Shown here in pieces: positions 24,627 to 37,152 of a stretch of DNA of 64,000 nt. The position numbers and the translations under genes are program-made. Source of the DNA: Oscillatoria sp. CS-180 (GTDB taxonomy: Bacteria; Cyanobacteriota; Cyanobacteriia; Phormidesmidales; Phormidesmidaceae); assembly GCF_028330965.1 (NCBI RefSeq), contig NZ_JAQMUB010000011.1, positions 1 to 64,000 of the forward strand, written 5' to 3'. Below the pieces are notes generated by a model, which saw only the letters and a program-made list of their open reading frames with translations, ran no database searches and was not told where the DNA came from. The number at the start of each line of letters is the position of its first letter. The stretch's first letter is position 1.

Positions 24627-25139
24627 TTAGTACTGCACCAGGCTAACAACAGGTACATCAGGTAACTTTTCGCGTCCTTTCAAATCCAGCAGCTCGATAA
24701 CAAAACCGAAGCCAGCCACCACACACCCGGTCTTTTCAACCAGTTCTGCTGCCGCTGCTGCCGTTCCCCCAGTCGCAATGAGGTCATCAATAACGAGAAC
24801 TCGACTCCCGCTCATAAAGGCATCCTGATGCAGCTCCAGCTGATCCGTTCCATACTCTAGGTCATATTTCACTATGTGAACGGCTGATGGCAATTTGCCA
24901 GACTTTCTGATTGGGGCGAAGCCTATTTTCAGACGATCCGCTAGCGGTGTACCAAAAATAAATCCTCTGGACTCAATTCCTGCAACATGGTCAGGCTGCA
25001 TATCCTTGCACTGAACTTCCAGTTGGCCGATGGAATAGCTCAACGCCTGAGGATTAGCCAGGATTGTTGTGATGTCTTTGTATGAAATTCCCGGTTTTGG
25101 AAAGTCTGGAACTTCTCGAATGAGACTTTTAAGATCCAT
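24627..25139 (-). CDS. apt: Adenine phosphoribosyltransferase
   Basis: A 170-residue type I phosphoribosyltransferase that converts adenine and PRPP to AMP in purine salvage. Diagnostic segments: [27 protein letters not shown] at the start, [14 protein letters not shown] (about 54-67), RKSGKLPS loop (about 78-85) and the PRPP-binding [17 protein letters not shown] (about 114-130). Length and motifs match bacterial APRT. It is upstream of the OppB-like permease by 30 bases and may be co-transcribed, without a clear functional link. Confidence 0.95.
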   Translation of the reverse strand: MDLKSLIREVPDFPKPGISYKDITTILANPQALSYSIGQLEVQCKDMQPDHVAGIESRGFIFGTPLADRLKIGFAPIRKSGKLPSAVHIVKYDLEYGTDQLELHQDAFMSGSRVLVIDDLIATGGTAAAAAELVEKTGCVVAGFGFVIELLDLKGREKLPDVPVVSLVQY

Positions 25140-25289
25140 AAGCTATCAAGAGAAGCAGATAAACCGTGAGTAAAACGCACCGTAATCCTACCATTAAGAT
25201 TTATCGCTTCAGCCATCTAGGATAGTGCACCTAACAGCGTCTAGGTTCTTAGCGCATTGCTAGATGGCTCGTCGTCTTGTCTTGACTGA

Positions 25290-25607
25290 TTAACGGCAAA
25301 CCTGCTCGTCGTTCGCAGATGTCAACGAAAAAGCATCGAATTCATTCCCTTCAAATTCTCCAGTTAGGGTGACAATGTCGCCCTCGGCAACATATTGAAC
25401 TGTGTTGTCACCACAGACTTCCCAGGTGTCTACTCGAAGTATGCGATCGCTCGTTTCGAGACGCAAGCCATCTTCCCAAACTTGCTGCACGTTGCCTGTG
25501 AAGGTAGTTTCCTGCTGGCGAGATCTGACAGACCCCGTTGCTAGACCGACCCCCAGAATCACCCCTAAACCTCCTAACAAAACTAATCCCACAGCCAGCT
25601 TTTTCAT
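25290..25607 (-). CDS. Small exported or membrane-anchored protein, OB-fold-like
   Basis: A 105-residue protein with an N-terminal hydrophobic segment (LAVGLVLLGGLGVILGVGLATGSV, about 4-27) and a compact beta-rich body with two cysteines (in EVCGDN near 65 and at the C-terminus, QVCR) that could form a disulfide. The pattern FTGNVQQVWEDGLRLETSDRILRVDTWEV resembles short OB-fold domains that bind metals or small ligands. Ends shortly before apt. Function unknown. Confidence 0.65.
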   Translation of the reverse strand: MKKLAVGLVLLGGLGVILGVGLATGSVRSRQQETTFTGNVQQVWEDGLRLETSDRILRVDTWEVCGDNTVQYVAEGDIVTLTGEFEGNEFDAFSLTSANDEQVCR

Positions 25608-25937
25608 GATTAACCTTCTCTAAATAGATAAAAGTCAATGGTTCTTTTATTGAGCTAATCCTAACTCAGGTTGGCAGGGAGCATATTGGGATTTCTAATG
25701 GCAATCCAACCGACATAAGCTCGCCATCCAAGTTGGTGATCTGGCAAGCTTTTGCCTTTGGGAGAGTTCGACAAAAAGAAATTGCCTGGACAAGCTAAGG
25801 CGGTAGGTTGCGGTTGATGTTAGGAAACTCGACAGAATAGAGGCTTTGAGCATGTTGGGTCTCGTTCCTCGATACCGACCTACGGAGGGATATTCATAGC
25901 TAGAAAACGTCTTAGCTACAGGGATCTTGATGTCACT
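25608..25937. other. Gene-free interval before the rpo terminator
   Basis: The interval between the small exported-protein gene and the rpoC2 terminator, 330 bases. No gene or tRNA-like structure was seen. It probably holds the promoter of the minus-strand gene starting at 25607 near the A/T-rich stretch around 25640-25660. Confidence 0.4.
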
Positions 25938-25976
25938 TAAAAAAGGAGCCTTTGCAGTTCAAAGGCTCCTTTTTTT
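25938..25976 (-). terminator. Rho-independent terminator of the rpo operon
   Basis: An 11-bp perfect stem (AGGAGCCTTTG 25944-25954, CAAAGGCTCCT 25960-25970) with a 5-base loop. Six A residues flank the left and six T the right, so it can terminate in both directions. On the minus strand it follows the rpoC2 stop by about 42 bases, ending the rpoB-rpoC1-rpoC2 transcript. Confidence 0.9.
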
Positions 25977-26018
25977 GCTATGAACCGTCCGCGAGGCGGT
26001 TTGATAGACACGCAAGGA

Positions 26019-29000
26019 CTACATGATGTCGCTGTTATCGTCGATCAACAAGTCATCATCTAGTACGGCGCCGTTTGGCTGCGAGGACGAATCACCATTG
26101 TCATTGGGGGTCTCAGCTTGATTTGAAAAGCCGACCATTTCGTCATCTTTCAGAATGCCGCCTAAACCTCCTTCAAGGTTATAGCTGCGTGCAGTTTCAT
26201 CGTCCAATACGACATCCCGAGCAAGAGCATCGTCGATCAAGGCTCCGTCGTAGCCTGCTGAGATATCTGTATCAAGCGTTGGTGCTGGCTCCTCATAAGC
26301 ATTGAAGCCCGTACCAGCAGGAATCAAACGTCCGATAATGACGTTCTCTTTCAAACCTCGTAGCCAATCCGACTTTCCTTCGATCGCAGCTTCAGTCAGA
26401 ACCCGTGTTGTCTCTTGGAAGCTGGCTGCTGAGATGAAACTGTCTGTATTCAAAGAGGCTTTGGTAATACCCAATAGTACAGGCGTGTACTCTGCTGGAG
26501 CACCTCCCGTGATGGACATCGCATCATTGACTTGTTCGATCTGATAAATTTCCATCAGCTCGCCCGGCAGCATAGTGGTATCACCACCATCCTCCACGCG
26601 GGCCTTAGAGGTCATTTGTCGGACGATAACTTCAATGTGCTTGTCTGAAATATCAACCCCTTGAGACTGATAAACAGACTGCACTTCATTCACCAAGAAG
26701 GTTTGGACTTGCTGCAAGGCTTTCATTGCAGCATCATGGGTGCCTTCTCCCTGCGACAAGTGATACTTAAAGAAGACTTCCAAAATCTGGTGCGGATTAG
26801 CAGGTCCATCGGTCAATGGTTCGGCTGCTTCAACGTACTGACCATCGTTGATCAATAGATTTTGTCCAGGGCTGAGGGGATATTCTGTGACAACGCCATC
26901 TTCCTCGACCAACTTGATGTTGGCAGTCTCATCATCGGTAAAGACAACTTGGGCAGTGCCAGGACGCTCTGCAAGAATGCAGGCTTCCTTCGGTTTACGA
27001 GCCTCCAAAAGTTCCTCAATTCTGGGTAGACCTTGAATGATATCTCCCGTTTTCGCCCGCTCAAATACCAGCAGTACCAAACTGTCACCCCGCTGAACTA
27101 GATCTCCGTTTTCGATATGGAGAACGGCTCCTGTCGATACTCGATAGGGTCTAGCAAGGCGTAGGGTTATATGCGTATCGGTAATAGCGGTAATCTCACC
27201 AGATTCTTCCAGCGTGATGCCAGGCGCAATCTCGCTACCATCAACGACGAGATCGCCGACCTGAACGGTGGGTTGTTGACCGTCCAGGGTGACCTGAATG
27301 CGATCGCTATCACGAACAACGAGAATTCGGCGAATAGCCTCCATTCCCTCTCGAATTCCTCGAACTTCACCCGCTTCCTTACACTGAATTTCAGTCCGCG
27401 CGACAACCGCTCCTGGTTCAATTTGCTGGCCGTCTTCTACAAGAATGCGAGTTAAAGTGCTGCCCTGCGTTTGGTCTGCAATGACATCCCGACGAATAAT
27501 GATGGACTCCAGAATGACGAGCTGCAACCGCATGACATCTGGATTAGTCTCGTCAGGGACGCATTCAATATCAGCCTCTAGGTGAGAAGACTCTTCCCCG
27601 ATCTCTAATACTAATTGCGTGCGCAATAGCTCCTGACCTTCGACAGAGCGGACGCGATCGCCATCCTTGAAGGAAACTCGCTGCATCGCTCGCAGACGAA
27701 TATGACAGCCAGAATCACTTGTAGAATCCTGACTCGGCACGGACGGCTCATCGGGTACCGTGTATTCTTCCACGGGGCGAATGAGTAGCGCAGGTCCTTC
27801 TGGGGACTCAACAAATTCAACGTAAGACAAAATTGAGGTGGACAGTCCTGCCATCAGTTCCTCGCCAGGAGGCACAATGGTGGCATCCCGATCCATCACC
27901 TCTTCAGGGTTGTCCACCATATGTAGATCACCAGGCTTAATGACGATCTCTCGAAGGATGTCATTCTTCTGCGTTACCTCAACGACGCCACTGCTCTGGC
28001 AAAAGATATCTTTGACAACTTCGGTGCCTGCTTCAACGTACTGACCGTCTTCTACCAGTAGCAGAGATAAATCCTTGTTGACTTCATGGGTTTCTTCAGG
28101 AATCCACAACAGCTGGCCGCCTTTGGTGACTTCGTAACCCTGCTTACCTTTACCCTTCTTCGCGGCTTCAATACCGGAATACTTGACCATACCTCCAGTA
28201 CTGGTGTGGTAAGTCGTATCCTCTAGTTCCGCAACGACGCCACCACTGGAGAGCTTGGTTCCAGGCGTTGAAATCAGGGAGAAGCGCTGACCATTAGCCG
28301 TCTCAATGACATAGTGCTCACCCCCTTGTCCGCTCTCCATCTTGACCTCGGCCTGGTCTAAGAGCACTGACGCTGTGATGACTTCAACTTCACGGGCATC
28401 CTTGCCTTCAGTCACTTCAGGAAGACGCACAAGGCCGCCACGTTCGCTCATCTGACGAGTTTCTGCGATGATGCCGTCGGCTACAATCCCGTCACCGTTC
28501 TTGACAACGGGCTCTGCGTTGGGAGGCAGGTTATAGACTTCGCCGGACAAGACCCAAATTAATCCACCTCGTTGGGCTAAACGAGTTGTATTGCCCTGGC
28601 GGTCAATTTTTTCCTCCTGAACCAGTCCGGCAAACTTGACCTCACCAGACAGGTCACTGTTCACATCTTTAGTGGCCTTCTCCGTGACCTTACGAACTCG
28701 GCTAGAGGTCGGCATTTCAGCAATCAACTGATCTTTAAGGACGCGATCGCCTGGGTTAACAAACAAAATTGCACCTTGTGGTAACGTTTCTGTTTGTGGT
28801 CTGCCGGTCTCACCCTGAACCGTAAGCTTAGTGGTATCCTCGATTAGCAGTGAATCTTCCCCGTGGCGGGTCCGGAAAGGACGACTTCTAAGCTGAGGGG
28901 GTAGTTCAACAATACCTTCGCGCTTGGCTCGAATCTGAGGCGTCATTTCTCCGGTGAACGTTCCGCCAGTGTGGAAAGTCCTCATGGTGAGTTGGGTGCC

Positions 29001-30008
29001 AGGCTCACCAATCGATTGGGCTGCGATGATGCCTACAGCTTCTCCCAAATCCACCATTTCTGAGTGCGCCAAGCTCCAGCCATAGCAATAGCGGCAGACA
29101 GAACGAGTCGCTTCGCAAGTCAGGGCAGAACGAACAACCACCTCTTCAACGCCGGCATTGTAAATGTCGTCTGCTCTACTTTGAGAAAGCGCTTCATTGC
29201 GCTTGGCGACAACTTCACCCGTTTTGGGATGAATGGCATCTTCGGCTAACACCCGTCCTAACAAACGATCCCCTAGCGGAATGAGGATCTTATCGCCAGC
29301 TACCATACTGCTCAAGCGAATGCCTCGCTCAGTGCCACAATCGCTTTCACGAATGATGACGTCTTGAGAGACATCCACCAGCCGTCGGGTTAGATAGCCT
29401 GAGTCGGCAGTTCTCAATGCAGTATCTACGAGTCCTTTACGAGCACCGTAGGACGAAATTACGTATTCCGTAACGGACAGCCCTTCACGAAAGTTCGTTC
29501 GGATCGGCTGGTCAATAATTTCCCCTTGTGGATTCGCCATGAGGCCCCGCATGCCCACTAGCTGACGCACCTGAGAGATATTTCCCCGGGCGCCTGAAAA
29601 GGCCATCATGTAAACGGAGTTCAGCGGATTATTCTCCTTGAAGTTTCTGACAACCTGATTCTTTAGCTCCTCGCTAGTTCCGTTCCAGGTATCGATTACT
29701 TTTTGGAATCGCTCGACCTCCGTAATCTCCCCGCGAGTATATCGCTCCTCAGTGGTGCGAATTTCTTCATCCGCTGCATCCAGCAAATCCCGTTTAACTG
29801 CAGGTACCTGTAGGTCTTCGACGCTAATGGATACCCCTGCCCGGGTTGCATAGCGAAAGCCCAATGTCTTCATCTGGTCGGCCATTTGAGCTGTTCGAGC
29901 CGTACCAAAGCTTTCAAAAGACCAAGAGATCAGCTTTTTGAGTTGCTTTTTGTCAATCACTCGGTTTCGGAAAACCATGGGAGTTTGCTTGGATTCCTGC
30001 TCAGCCAT
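26019..30008 (-). CDS. rpoC2: RNA polymerase beta-prime subunit (cyanobacterial RpoC2)
   Basis: A 1329-residue subunit matching the C-terminal part of bacterial RpoC, separate in cyanobacteria and plastids. It carries the conserved catalytic core around [25 protein letters not shown] (cysteines near residues 302-313 bind zinc), [28 protein letters not shown] (bridge helix and trigger loop entry, about 330-356), then the large SI3 insertion of beta-rich repeats typical of cyanobacteria (about 365-970), and a C-terminal trigger-loop and clamp region. The acidic tail ([13 protein letters not shown]) is unusual but harmless. Last gene of the rpo operon, 88 bases after rpoC1. Confidence 0.97.
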   Translation of the reverse strand: MAEQESKQTPMVFRNRVIDKKQLKKLISWSFESFGTARTAQMADQMKTLGFRYATRAGVSISVEDLQVPAVKRDLLDAADEEIRTTEERYTRGEITEVERFQKVIDTWNGTSEELKNQVVRNFKENNPLNSVYMMAFSGARGNISQVRQLVGMRGLMANPQGEIIDQPIRTNFREGLSVTEYVISSYGARKGLVDTALRTADSGYLTRRLVDVSQDVIIRESDCGTERGIRLSSMVAGDKILIPLGDRLLGRVLAEDAIHPKTGEVVAKRNEALSQSRADDIYNAGVEEVVVRSALTCEATRSVCRYCYGWSLAHSEMVDLGEAVGIIAAQSIGEPGTQLTMRTFHTGGTFTGEMTPQIRAKREGIVELPPQLRSRPFRTRHGEDSLLIEDTTKLTVQGETGRPQTETLPQGAILFVNPGDRVLKDQLIAEMPTSSRVRKVTEKATKDVNSDLSGEVKFAGLVQEEKIDRQGNTTRLAQRGGLIWVLSGEVYNLPPNAEPVVKNGDGIVADGIIAETRQMSERGGLVRLPEVTEGKDAREVEVITASVLLDQAEVKMESGQGGEHYVIETANGQRFSLISTPGTKLSSGGVVAELEDTTYHTSTGGMVKYSGIEAAKKGKGKQGYEVTKGGQLLWIPEETHEVNKDLSLLLVEDGQYVEAGTEVVKDIFCQSSGVVEVTQKNDILREIVIKPGDLHMVDNPEEVMDRDATIVPPGEELMAGLSTSILSYVEFVESPEGPALLIRPVEEYTVPDEPSVPSQDSTSDSGCHIRLRAMQRVSFKDGDRVRSVEGQELLRTQLVLEIGEESSHLEADIECVPDETNPDVMRLQLVILESIIIRRDVIADQTQGSTLTRILVEDGQQIEPGAVVARTEIQCKEAGEVRGIREGMEAIRRILVVRDSDRIQVTLDGQQPTVQVGDLVVDGSEIAPGITLEESGEITAITDTHITLRLARPYRVSTGAVLHIENGDLVQRGDSLVLLVFERAKTGDIIQGLPRIEELLEARKPKEACILAERPGTAQVVFTDDETANIKLVEEDGVVTEYPLSPGQNLLINDGQYVEAAEPLTDGPANPHQILEVFFKYHLSQGEGTHDAAMKALQQVQTFLVNEVQSVYQSQGVDISDKHIEVIVRQMTSKARVEDGGDTTMLPGELMEIYQIEQVNDAMSITGGAPAEYTPVLLGITKASLNTDSFISAASFQETTRVLTEAAIEGKSDWLRGLKENVIIGRLIPAGTGFNAYEEPAPTLDTDISAGYDGALIDDALARDVVLDDETARSYNLEGGLGGILKDDEMVGFSNQAETPNDNGDSSSQPNGAVLDDDLLIDDNSDIM

Positions 30009-30096
30009 TTGCCCTCTCTGCCTTGTCCGGTTTACTTCTCAAAAATTCCAATGGAAGCAGTCTGCCTGCTGCTTTCCGCGATCGCACTGCTCAAGA

Positions 30097-31968
30097 CTAA
30101 TTCGCTAAAGCGTCATGCACCGTCTTGTTGTAAATCACTCGCCCTGTTGTGGTTTTGATGTACTGAGAAATCAAGTTGCCGTCTGTATCTTCTCGGGTGC
30201 GGCGGTCCTGATATAGTCTTCTCACCGTTCCATCGGCCTCAGTAGATTCCTCAACTAAACCATCACCTCCACCGGACTCAACCGGTCCATCAAACCGCAA
30301 CCATATCTCGGCATGAAGATCGATCGCGCCCTGCTCAAAAGCCAGAATGGCATCTTCCATAGAGCCAAATGTCCGTCCTGCACCCCTCTGCTGATAGGGG
30401 TTTTCAGCCGTGAGGTAATAACAACCCAAGACCATATCCTGACTAGGGGTAATGATGGGTCTACCCGTTGCAGGCGACAAGACATTATTAGAGGCCAACA
30501 TTAAAAGTCGCGCTTCTGATTGGGCTTCCAAAGATAGGGGCACATGCACTGCCATCTGGTCACCATCAAAGTCAGCGTTGAAAGCTGGACAGACGAGCGG
30601 ATGCAGTTGGATGGCACGTCCTTCTACCAAGATGGGTTCGAAGGCTTGAATGCCTAAACGGTGCAGCGTTGGTGCCCGGTTAAGCAATACTGGGTGGCTC
30701 TCAATCACCTCTTCTAGCACTTCCCAAACGCTGGGATCATTGCGCTGAATTAGCTTCTTGGCAGCTTTAATGTTGTTCACCATGCCCTGACGAATCAGAC
30801 GATGGATGACAAAAGGCTGGAACAATTCGATCGCCATCTCTCGGGGCAAACCGCACTGATGAATCTTGAGGTTTGGACCCACCACGATGACAGAACGGCC
30901 TGAATAGTCAACCCGCTTGCCCAAAAGGTTCTGTCGGAAGCGCCCCTGTTTTCCTTCAATAATGTCCGAAAGGGATTTTAGCGGGCGGTTGTTAGCACCC
31001 ACAACAGTCCGCCCACGTCGTCCATTGTCAATTAGCGCATCAACGGCCTCTTGCAGCATCCGCTTCTCGTTTCGGACGATAATTTCAGGCGCTAAGATTT
31101 CTTGAAGTCTAGCCAGGCGGTTGTTGCGGTTAATAACGCGGCGATAGAGGTCGTTCAAGTCCGACGTAGCAAATCGTCCACCATCAAGTTGGACCATTGG
31201 CCGTAAATCTGGGGGAATGACGGGAATGACATTGATAACCATCCATTCGGGTTTGGATCCCGTGGCAATGAAGTTATCGATAACCCGTAGGCGCTTAATG
31301 AGCTTGGCCCGTTTTTGTCCCTTAGAAACTGCAATCTGTTCTCTCAGACCCTCAGCTTCTTCCTCAAGGTTGAGGTCTTGTAACAAGCGCTGAAGTGCTT
31401 CTGCGCCAATGCCAACTTCAACCCCCACTAGTTGGGACTCTTCGTCATACAGCTGATCCTCAATCTCAATCCACTGATCTTCGGTCAGCAGCTGCTTATA
31501 GGACAAGTTGTCGGCATTGCCAGGATCAAGAACCACATAAGCATTGAAGTAGACGATTTGTTCGACGTCCTTCAACGGCATGTCTAGCAGAATGGCGATA
31601 TAGCTGGGAATTCCCTTGAGGTACCAAACATGAGCAACCGGAGCAGCTAGCTTGATATAGCCCATGCGGTGACGGCGCACGCGCGACTCCGTGACCTCAA
31701 CGCCACACCGTTCGCAAACAATACCCCGGTGACGAACCCGCTTGTACTTGCCGCAATGACATTCCCAGTCCTTCGCAGGGCCAAAAATCCGCTCACAAAA
31801 CAGGCCGTCCATCTCAGGCTTGAGGGTCCGGTAGTTGATTGTTTCGGGCTTGGTCACTTCCCCCACAATCATGCCGTTGGGTAAAGTCCGCTCTCCCCAC
31901 TGACGAACCCGATCAGGAGATGCAATACCAATCTTGACGTAATCAAAACGCTGTTCCAGCTTAGCCAT
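30097..31968 (-). CDS. rpoC1: RNA polymerase gamma subunit (RpoC1)
   Basis: A 623-residue subunit equal to the N-terminal part of RpoC. It includes the zinc-binding [20 protein letters not shown] (about 70-89) and the catalytic [16 protein letters not shown] (about 465-480), whose three aspartates hold the active-site magnesium. As in other cyanobacteria it is a separate gene, between rpoB (83 bases upstream) and rpoC2. Length matches cyanobacterial gamma subunits. Confidence 0.97.
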   Translation of the reverse strand: MAKLEQRFDYVKIGIASPDRVRQWGERTLPNGMIVGEVTKPETINYRTLKPEMDGLFCERIFGPAKDWECHCGKYKRVRHRGIVCERCGVEVTESRVRRHRMGYIKLAAPVAHVWYLKGIPSYIAILLDMPLKDVEQIVYFNAYVVLDPGNADNLSYKQLLTEDQWIEIEDQLYDEESQLVGVEVGIGAEALQRLLQDLNLEEEAEGLREQIAVSKGQKRAKLIKRLRVIDNFIATGSKPEWMVINVIPVIPPDLRPMVQLDGGRFATSDLNDLYRRVINRNNRLARLQEILAPEIIVRNEKRMLQEAVDALIDNGRRGRTVVGANNRPLKSLSDIIEGKQGRFRQNLLGKRVDYSGRSVIVVGPNLKIHQCGLPREMAIELFQPFVIHRLIRQGMVNNIKAAKKLIQRNDPSVWEVLEEVIESHPVLLNRAPTLHRLGIQAFEPILVEGRAIQLHPLVCPAFNADFDGDQMAVHVPLSLEAQSEARLLMLASNNVLSPATGRPIITPSQDMVLGCYYLTAENPYQQRGAGRTFGSMEDAILAFEQGAIDLHAEIWLRFDGPVESGGGDGLVEESTEADGTVRRLYQDRRTREDTDGNLISQYIKTTTGRVIYNKTVHDALAN

Positions 31969-32051
31969 GCTTAGCTCTTTCCTTCCACAGATATGCGCTT
32001 GTGTTCAACAAATCAGTTTTAGGGCTGAGGTTAGTCCCAGCCCTTAGGGGT

Positions 32052-35000
32052 TTAACCCTCTGCCTCTTCCATCTCTTCAGGTGCAGCAGGCGTGATGATG
32101 GATTCGTAAGTCGGTCGAGGCGGTGTGCGACGGTTGCTCAGGTCAGACATCAAATCAACTTCAACATCTCGACTAGTGCCGTCTTCCTGGGTTTCGACCT
32201 TGTGAACGGCAATATCAAGTCCTAAGGACTGCAACTCTCGCATGAGGACCTTGAATGACTCGGGGGTCCCTGGTCGAGGAATTGCCTTACCCTTAACGAT
32301 CGCATTCAGCGCCTCGTTCCGCCCTTGCATATCGTCAGATTTCACGGTTAGCAATTCTTGCAGTGTATAGGAAGCGCCATAGGCCTCAAGTGCCCAAACC
32401 TCCATCTCACCAAAACGCTGCCCCCCTTGCTGTGCTTTACCACCCAAAGGCTGTTGAGTAACCAAGGAGTAAGGCCCTGTGGAACGAGCGTGAATCTTGT
32501 CATCCACTAGATGCACCAGCTTCAGCATGTAAGCAACCCCGACTGTCACCGGGCGATCAAAGGGCTCTCCAGTCCGACCATCATATAGCTGGATCTTGCC
32601 CGGGTCATCTGGGTTATACACCCAGTCCTTGCGGGTTCGGTCGCGCGCTGCCTGAAGCTGCCCATGGGTTGTGTTCCGAGAAGCTTCCTTGTCGTACATC
32701 TCATCGAAGGGGATGATCTTGAACCGAACATCCAGATTGTCGGCGGCCCAACCCAATAGACATTCAAAAACTTGGCCCACGTTCATACGAGAAGGTACGC
32801 CTAAGGGATTGAGAACAATGTCGATAGGAGTACCATCCGGCAGGTAAGGCATATCTTCCAAAGGCAGAATTCGAGAAATAATGCCTTTGTTGCCGTGGCG
32901 ACCCGCCATCTTGTCACCCACCTGGATCTTACGTTTCTGAGCCACGTAGACCCGTACCACCATATTGGCACCTGGAGGAAGCTCATCCCCTTGCTCACGG
33001 GTGAAGACACGCACATCTACTACGCGACCTTTTTCACCGTTAGGGACTCGCAGGGAATTGTCTCTGACATCCCGAGCTTTTTCGCCAAAGATAGCCCGCA
33101 GCAGCTTTTCTTCAGGAGGTTGGTCAGACTCTCCCTTAGGGGTCACTTTACCAACCAAAATGTCACCCGACTCCACCCAAGCACCAATGCGAATGATGCC
33201 TGTTTCATCTAACTGACGTAAGGCATCTTCGCCCACGTTGGGAATTTCGCGGGTAATCTCTTCAGGCCCTAACTTAGTTTGACGCGCTTCAATCTCAAAT
33301 TTCTCAACGTGAATTGAGGTGTAGACATCCTCAAATACCAGCCGTTCGCTAATCAAGATAGCGTCTTCGTAGTTGTAGCCTTCCCAAGGCATGTAGGCGA
33401 CAACTACGTTCTGGCCGAGGGCAATTTCGCCCCCTTCAGCTGCGGACCCATCTGCCAAGACCTGGCCCGCTTGCACGTGCATCCCTTGAAAAACTAAGGG
33501 GCGCTGATTCAAACAAGTATCTTGGTTCGATCGCTGATATTTCTGTAGCGGATAGTCATGGATTTGGCCCTGCTCGTCCTGAACCTGAACCAGATCAGCA
33601 TCAACGTAGACAACATTCCCAGCCGTCCGGCTGACAAGTACCATGCCCGAGTCGCGAGCTGCTTGAGCCTCTAGCCCCGTACCGACCAAAGGCCGCTCTG
33701 GACGCAGTAGGGGAACTGCCTGCCGCTGCATGTTGGACCCCATCAAGGCTCGGTTAGCGTCATCGTGCTCCAGGAAAGGAATTAGCGAGGTGGCTACCGA
33801 AATAATTTGGACAGGCGATACCGCTACGTAATCAACCTCTTCCGGAGGAGAAACGGCAAAATCCTGACGATAGCGTACAGGTACCATGTCGCCGAGGATG
33901 TATCCGTCTGCATCCGTTGGTAGATCACCTGCAGCAACCCGCAGATCGTCCTCTTCGTCCGCTGTCATGTAGGCCGGTGGCAGATCGCGCCGCACGCGAC
34001 CATTCTCCACCCGGAAGAAGGGCGTCTCGATAAACCCAAAATCATTGACCCGTCCGTGGGTTGCCAAAGAACCAATTAGACCGGCGTTAGGTCCTTCAGG
34101 GGTCTCAATGGGACAAATACGACCGTAGTGAGACGGATGAATATCCCGCACGGCGAAACCAGCCCGTTCCCGAGTCAGCCCGCCTGGCCCAAGGGCGCTC
34201 AGACGACGCTTGTGAGTCAGCTCGGCCAGTGGATTCGTCTGGTCCATGAACTGCGACAGCTGGCTAGAACCGAAGAATTCCTTAATGGCGGCAACCAGAG
34301 GCTTCGGGTTGACTAGGGATGCCGGAGTCAACGATTCAGCATCCGATACCGTCATACGTTCTCGGATAATCCGCTCCAAACGGTTAAGACCCACCCTCAC
34401 CTGGTTTTGTAACAGCTCACCCACGGAGCGCACGCGACGGTTGCCAAGGTGATCGATATCGTCGACCATGCCGATATCGAATTCTAAGTTAATGAGGTAG
34501 TCGATCGCTGACAGAATATCCTGAGGCGTCAATACCCGAGTCGAATCAGGAATGCTGAGGCGCAATTTACGGTTAAGCTTGTGGCGACCGACTCGACCTA
34601 GGTCATATCGTTTGGCATCAAAGAAGCGAGATTCTAAAAGCTGCTGACCACCGGAAACCGTGGGCGGCTCACCGGGTCTTAGCTTACGATAGAGCTCTAA
34701 GAGTGCTTCGTCTTCGCTGAACTGCCCCTCTTTCTCAATAGTTTTCTGGAAATATTCGGGATGACGAAGGGAATCAAAGATCTCAGCATCTGTCAGTCCC
34801 AGGGCCTTTAGTAAAACTTGGGCAGAGATTTTACGAGTTTTGTCGATTCGGACCCAGACTAAGTCGTTCTTATCCGTCTCAAATTTCAGCCAAGCACCTC
34901 GGTTAGGAATGAGATTGGCATTGTAGGTACGACGTCCGTTTTTATCAGTTTCCGCCTTGTAGTAAACTCCGGGACTGCGAACAATCTGATTGACAATAAC

Positions 35001-35363
35001 CCGCTCAGCACCATTGATGATGAAGGTACCGCGATCGGTCATCAGAGGCAAATCTCCGATGAAGACTTCTTGCTCTTTGATTTCGCCGGTTTCTTTGTTA
35101 ATCAAACGGGTAGGGACATACATTTGTACGCCGTAAGTTGCATCCCGTCGCTTCGCTTCATCCACCATGTACTTAGGACTTTTGAGTTTGTAGTCCTTCC
35201 CGATAAAATGAAGCTCTAACTTGCCGGTGTAGTCTGTGATGGGTGAAAAACTGTCTAATTCCTCAATTAATCCCTCTTCCAAAAACCATCTAAAGCTAGA
35301 ACGCTGAATTTCGACTAGATCGGGCAGCGTGAAAGTGGAAACCGTGGTAATTTGGTCGGTCAT
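32052..35363 (-). CDS. rpoB: RNA polymerase beta subunit
   Basis: A 1103-residue beta subunit, shorter than that of E. coli as usual in cyanobacteria. Recognisable conserved segments: rifampicin-region sequences [27 protein letters not shown] (about 365-391), the [17 protein letters not shown] block (about 825-841), and a C-terminal [16 protein letters not shown] (about 995-1010). First of three co-directional rpo genes. The leader upstream carries hairpins that may be involved in attenuation (see 35364-35766). Confidence 0.97.
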   Translation of the reverse strand: MTDQITTVSTFTLPDLVEIQRSSFRWFLEEGLIEELDSFSPITDYTGKLELHFIGKDYKLKSPKYMVDEAKRRDATYGVQMYVPTRLINKETGEIKEQEVFIGDLPLMTDRGTFIINGAERVIVNQIVRSPGVYYKAETDKNGRRTYNANLIPNRGAWLKFETDKNDLVWVRIDKTRKISAQVLLKALGLTDAEIFDSLRHPEYFQKTIEKEGQFSEDEALLELYRKLRPGEPPTVSGGQQLLESRFFDAKRYDLGRVGRHKLNRKLRLSIPDSTRVLTPQDILSAIDYLINLEFDIGMVDDIDHLGNRRVRSVGELLQNQVRVGLNRLERIIRERMTVSDAESLTPASLVNPKPLVAAIKEFFGSSQLSQFMDQTNPLAELTHKRRLSALGPGGLTRERAGFAVRDIHPSHYGRICPIETPEGPNAGLIGSLATHGRVNDFGFIETPFFRVENGRVRRDLPPAYMTADEEDDLRVAAGDLPTDADGYILGDMVPVRYRQDFAVSPPEEVDYVAVSPVQIISVATSLIPFLEHDDANRALMGSNMQRQAVPLLRPERPLVGTGLEAQAARDSGMVLVSRTAGNVVYVDADLVQVQDEQGQIHDYPLQKYQRSNQDTCLNQRPLVFQGMHVQAGQVLADGSAAEGGEIALGQNVVVAYMPWEGYNYEDAILISERLVFEDVYTSIHVEKFEIEARQTKLGPEEITREIPNVGEDALRQLDETGIIRIGAWVESGDILVGKVTPKGESDQPPEEKLLRAIFGEKARDVRDNSLRVPNGEKGRVVDVRVFTREQGDELPPGANMVVRVYVAQKRKIQVGDKMAGRHGNKGIISRILPLEDMPYLPDGTPIDIVLNPLGVPSRMNVGQVFECLLGWAADNLDVRFKIIPFDEMYDKEASRNTTHGQLQAARDRTRKDWVYNPDDPGKIQLYDGRTGEPFDRPVTVGVAYMLKLVHLVDDKIHARSTGPYSLVTQQPLGGKAQQGGQRFGEMEVWALEAYGASYTLQELLTVKSDDMQGRNEALNAIVKGKAIPRPGTPESFKVLMRELQSLGLDIAVHKVETQEDGTSRDVEVDLMSDLSNRRTPPRPTYESIITPAAPEEMEEAEG

Positions 35364-35766
35364 GCGTCTCCTCAGGCGGACAAACCCTACAATCTCTACA
35401 GAAAAAGTCCATCAAACAAAAAGCAACTACCCCAAATGATATGGGGTAATTTTCAAAAAGCATCTTCTAGAGCGGCACAGAAACTCCGTGCCCTACCTCT
35501 TTTTTTTTCAACAAAGCCGTACCCACAAATTTATTCCGTTTAGGTTCTTACAACGAATAAACATCTTCGAGCCAGGATAGCCCTCTTTATCCAGCAGCGA
35601 AGCAGCGCTTTCTAGACGAATCAGAATACCTCTGAATGGCCCAAAGCGACATATTATCTAAGACCGGATCTGTCAACACCTCATATTTCAAACCAGCTTA
35701 ACAAAAAGAACGTACTTTAAGTTATTTGTCAACACTCATTTCTCGGTAGAGAGTATTAAGACTTTG
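35364..35766 (-). other. rpoB leader/promoter interval with hairpins
   Basis: The 403-base interval between tatD and rpoB on the minus strand. It contains a 7-bp hairpin at 35428-35448 (TACCCCA/TGGGGTA) followed on the minus strand by a short T-rich tract, and one at 35474-35492 (GGCAC-GGAGTTTCT-GTGCC) preceded by an A-run. Either could act as a partial terminator or attenuator ahead of rpoB. No gene was seen. Confidence 0.5.
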
Positions 35767-36615
35767 TCAACTCACCCCTGTAGGCTCTGAGAATCTGTTG
35801 CCCTCTCGACTAGCTTCACAGTCCTTCTCTTTAGCAGAAGACAACTTGAACAACCGCATTGCATTCGCTGTAGTGCGCTCGGCCAAGAATTCGAGAGGTT
35901 CCTGCCGCAGTTCTGCAAGATAGTTTGCTACGTGAGCAACATTGGCAGGCTGATTGCGGCGCTCCTTTCTCTTAGGTACTGGTGTTAAAAAAGGGCAATC
36001 GGTTTCTACCAAGAGTCGGTCAGTAGGAACCTGGCAGGCAGAAGCCTTAACCTGATGAGCATTTTTGAAGGTGACAATGCCGCTGAAACTAATGTAAAAA
36101 CCCAAATCCAAAAATAATTGGGTTTCCTCTGGTGTTCCTGACCAACAGTGCATCACGCCGGCTATGGCCCCTCTTTCGGCTTGAAAGGTTTCAATCAACC
36201 TAGCGGCCTCTATCGCAGCGTCTCGGCAGTGAATGATGACGGGGAGATCAAGCGACTTAGCAATTGTAAGCTGCTCCCAGAAGGACTTTTCTTGAACGAG
36301 CTTATCGTCAGCTTTGTAAAAGTCAAGTCCAGTTTCTCCGATCGCAACGACCCGCCGATCAGAGCGAGCCAGCGTCTCAATCTGGGCAGCAATATCTGGT
36401 GTCCATTTGTCCATGTCTAAGGGATGTAGCCCAACTGACAAAGACACCTCAGGATAGCGATCCGCGATCGCCTGCATTCCCTCAAACTCACTCGGCTCCA
36501 CACAGGAGTGAATTAGATGGGTGATGCCAGCAGCACGCCAAGCAGCAGCCACCTCGTCCAAATCAGGACGAAATGTCTCGAAGTTAATGTGAACGTGGGT
36601 GTCAATCAACTGCAT
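35767..36615 (-). CDS. tatD: TatD-family metal-dependent DNase/hydrolase
   Basis: A 282-residue TIM-barrel hydrolase of the TatD family (3' exonuclease and DNA repair-related in characterised members). Metal-binding motifs are present: DTHVHINF (about 4-11), [14 protein letters not shown] with the bridging Glu (about 92-105), VIIHCRDA (about 126-133), [12 protein letters not shown] (about 153-164) and [11 protein letters not shown] (about 202-212). It is 24 bases after rpsT and precedes rpoB by about 400, the gene order seen in other cyanobacteria. The extra C-terminal tail after SSAKEKD is of low conservation. Confidence 0.93.
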   Translation of the reverse strand: MQLIDTHVHINFETFRPDLDEVAAAWRAAGITHLIHSCVEPSEFEGMQAIADRYPEVSLSVGLHPLDMDKWTPDIAAQIETLARSDRRVVAIGETGLDFYKADDKLVQEKSFWEQLTIAKSLDLPVIIHCRDAAIEAARLIETFQAERGAIAGVMHCWSGTPEETQLFLDLGFYISFSGIVTFKNAHQVKASACQVPTDRLLVETDCPFLTPVPKRKERRNQPANVAHVANYLAELRQEPLEFLAERTTANAMRLFKLSSAKEKDCEASREGNRFSEPTGVS

Positions 36616-36638
36616 AAGCAGTCTCCAGACCTCCTAAC

Positions 36639-36944
36639 TTAGGATGCTTCAGCCTGCTGTGATTCTACGGATTTGAATGCCTGACTCAAGCGGGACTTGC
36701 GACGAGCGCCCGCATTGCGATGATAGACACCGCGCTTGACAGCTTTGTCGATCTGACTGAAGACCGCAGACAGTTCCTTCTGAGCGGCTGCCATCGTTTC
36801 TGAGTTAGGATCAGCCGAGTAGTTTTCGAGTGCTGCAAGGTACCGTTTCGTAAGCGTTTTAACCGCAGACCGATAAGACTTATTGCGCAGACGATTGCGT
36901 TCTGCGACCTGGATACGTTTGATTGCAGACTTGATGTTTGCCAC
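36639..36944 (-). CDS. rpsT: Small-subunit ribosomal protein S20
   Basis: A 101-residue S20, a three-helix protein that binds 16S rRNA early in assembly. The sequence begins [29 protein letters not shown] and contains [19 protein letters not shown] (about 68-86), both hallmarks. The start codon is GTG (36942-36944). It is first in the rpsT-tatD-rpoB-rpoC1-rpoC2 series and diverges from hisD across about 208 bases, with a TATGAT-like -10 in that interval. Confidence 0.97.
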   Translation of the reverse strand: MANIKSAIKRIQVAERNRLRNKSYRSAVKTLTKRYLAALENYSADPNSETMAAAQKELSAVFSQIDKAVKRGVYHRNAGARRKSRLSQAFKSVESQQAEAS

Positions 36945-37152
36945 GGCTTACCCAAACTCAGATATAACATTAAACAGATTAAGTATCATAGCATCGATTT
37001 TCAAAACTGTTTAGGAATCTACGGATAGGCAAATGAAACCGCGTTAAGCTATAAGACAGTAGGGGCTTCCTTGCATACCAAGTTTGGAATTTGAGAGTTG
37101 ATTCTCCATACCTCCAGGCTCTATCGCTTATTTAAGTCAGGTTTTGTGCGAA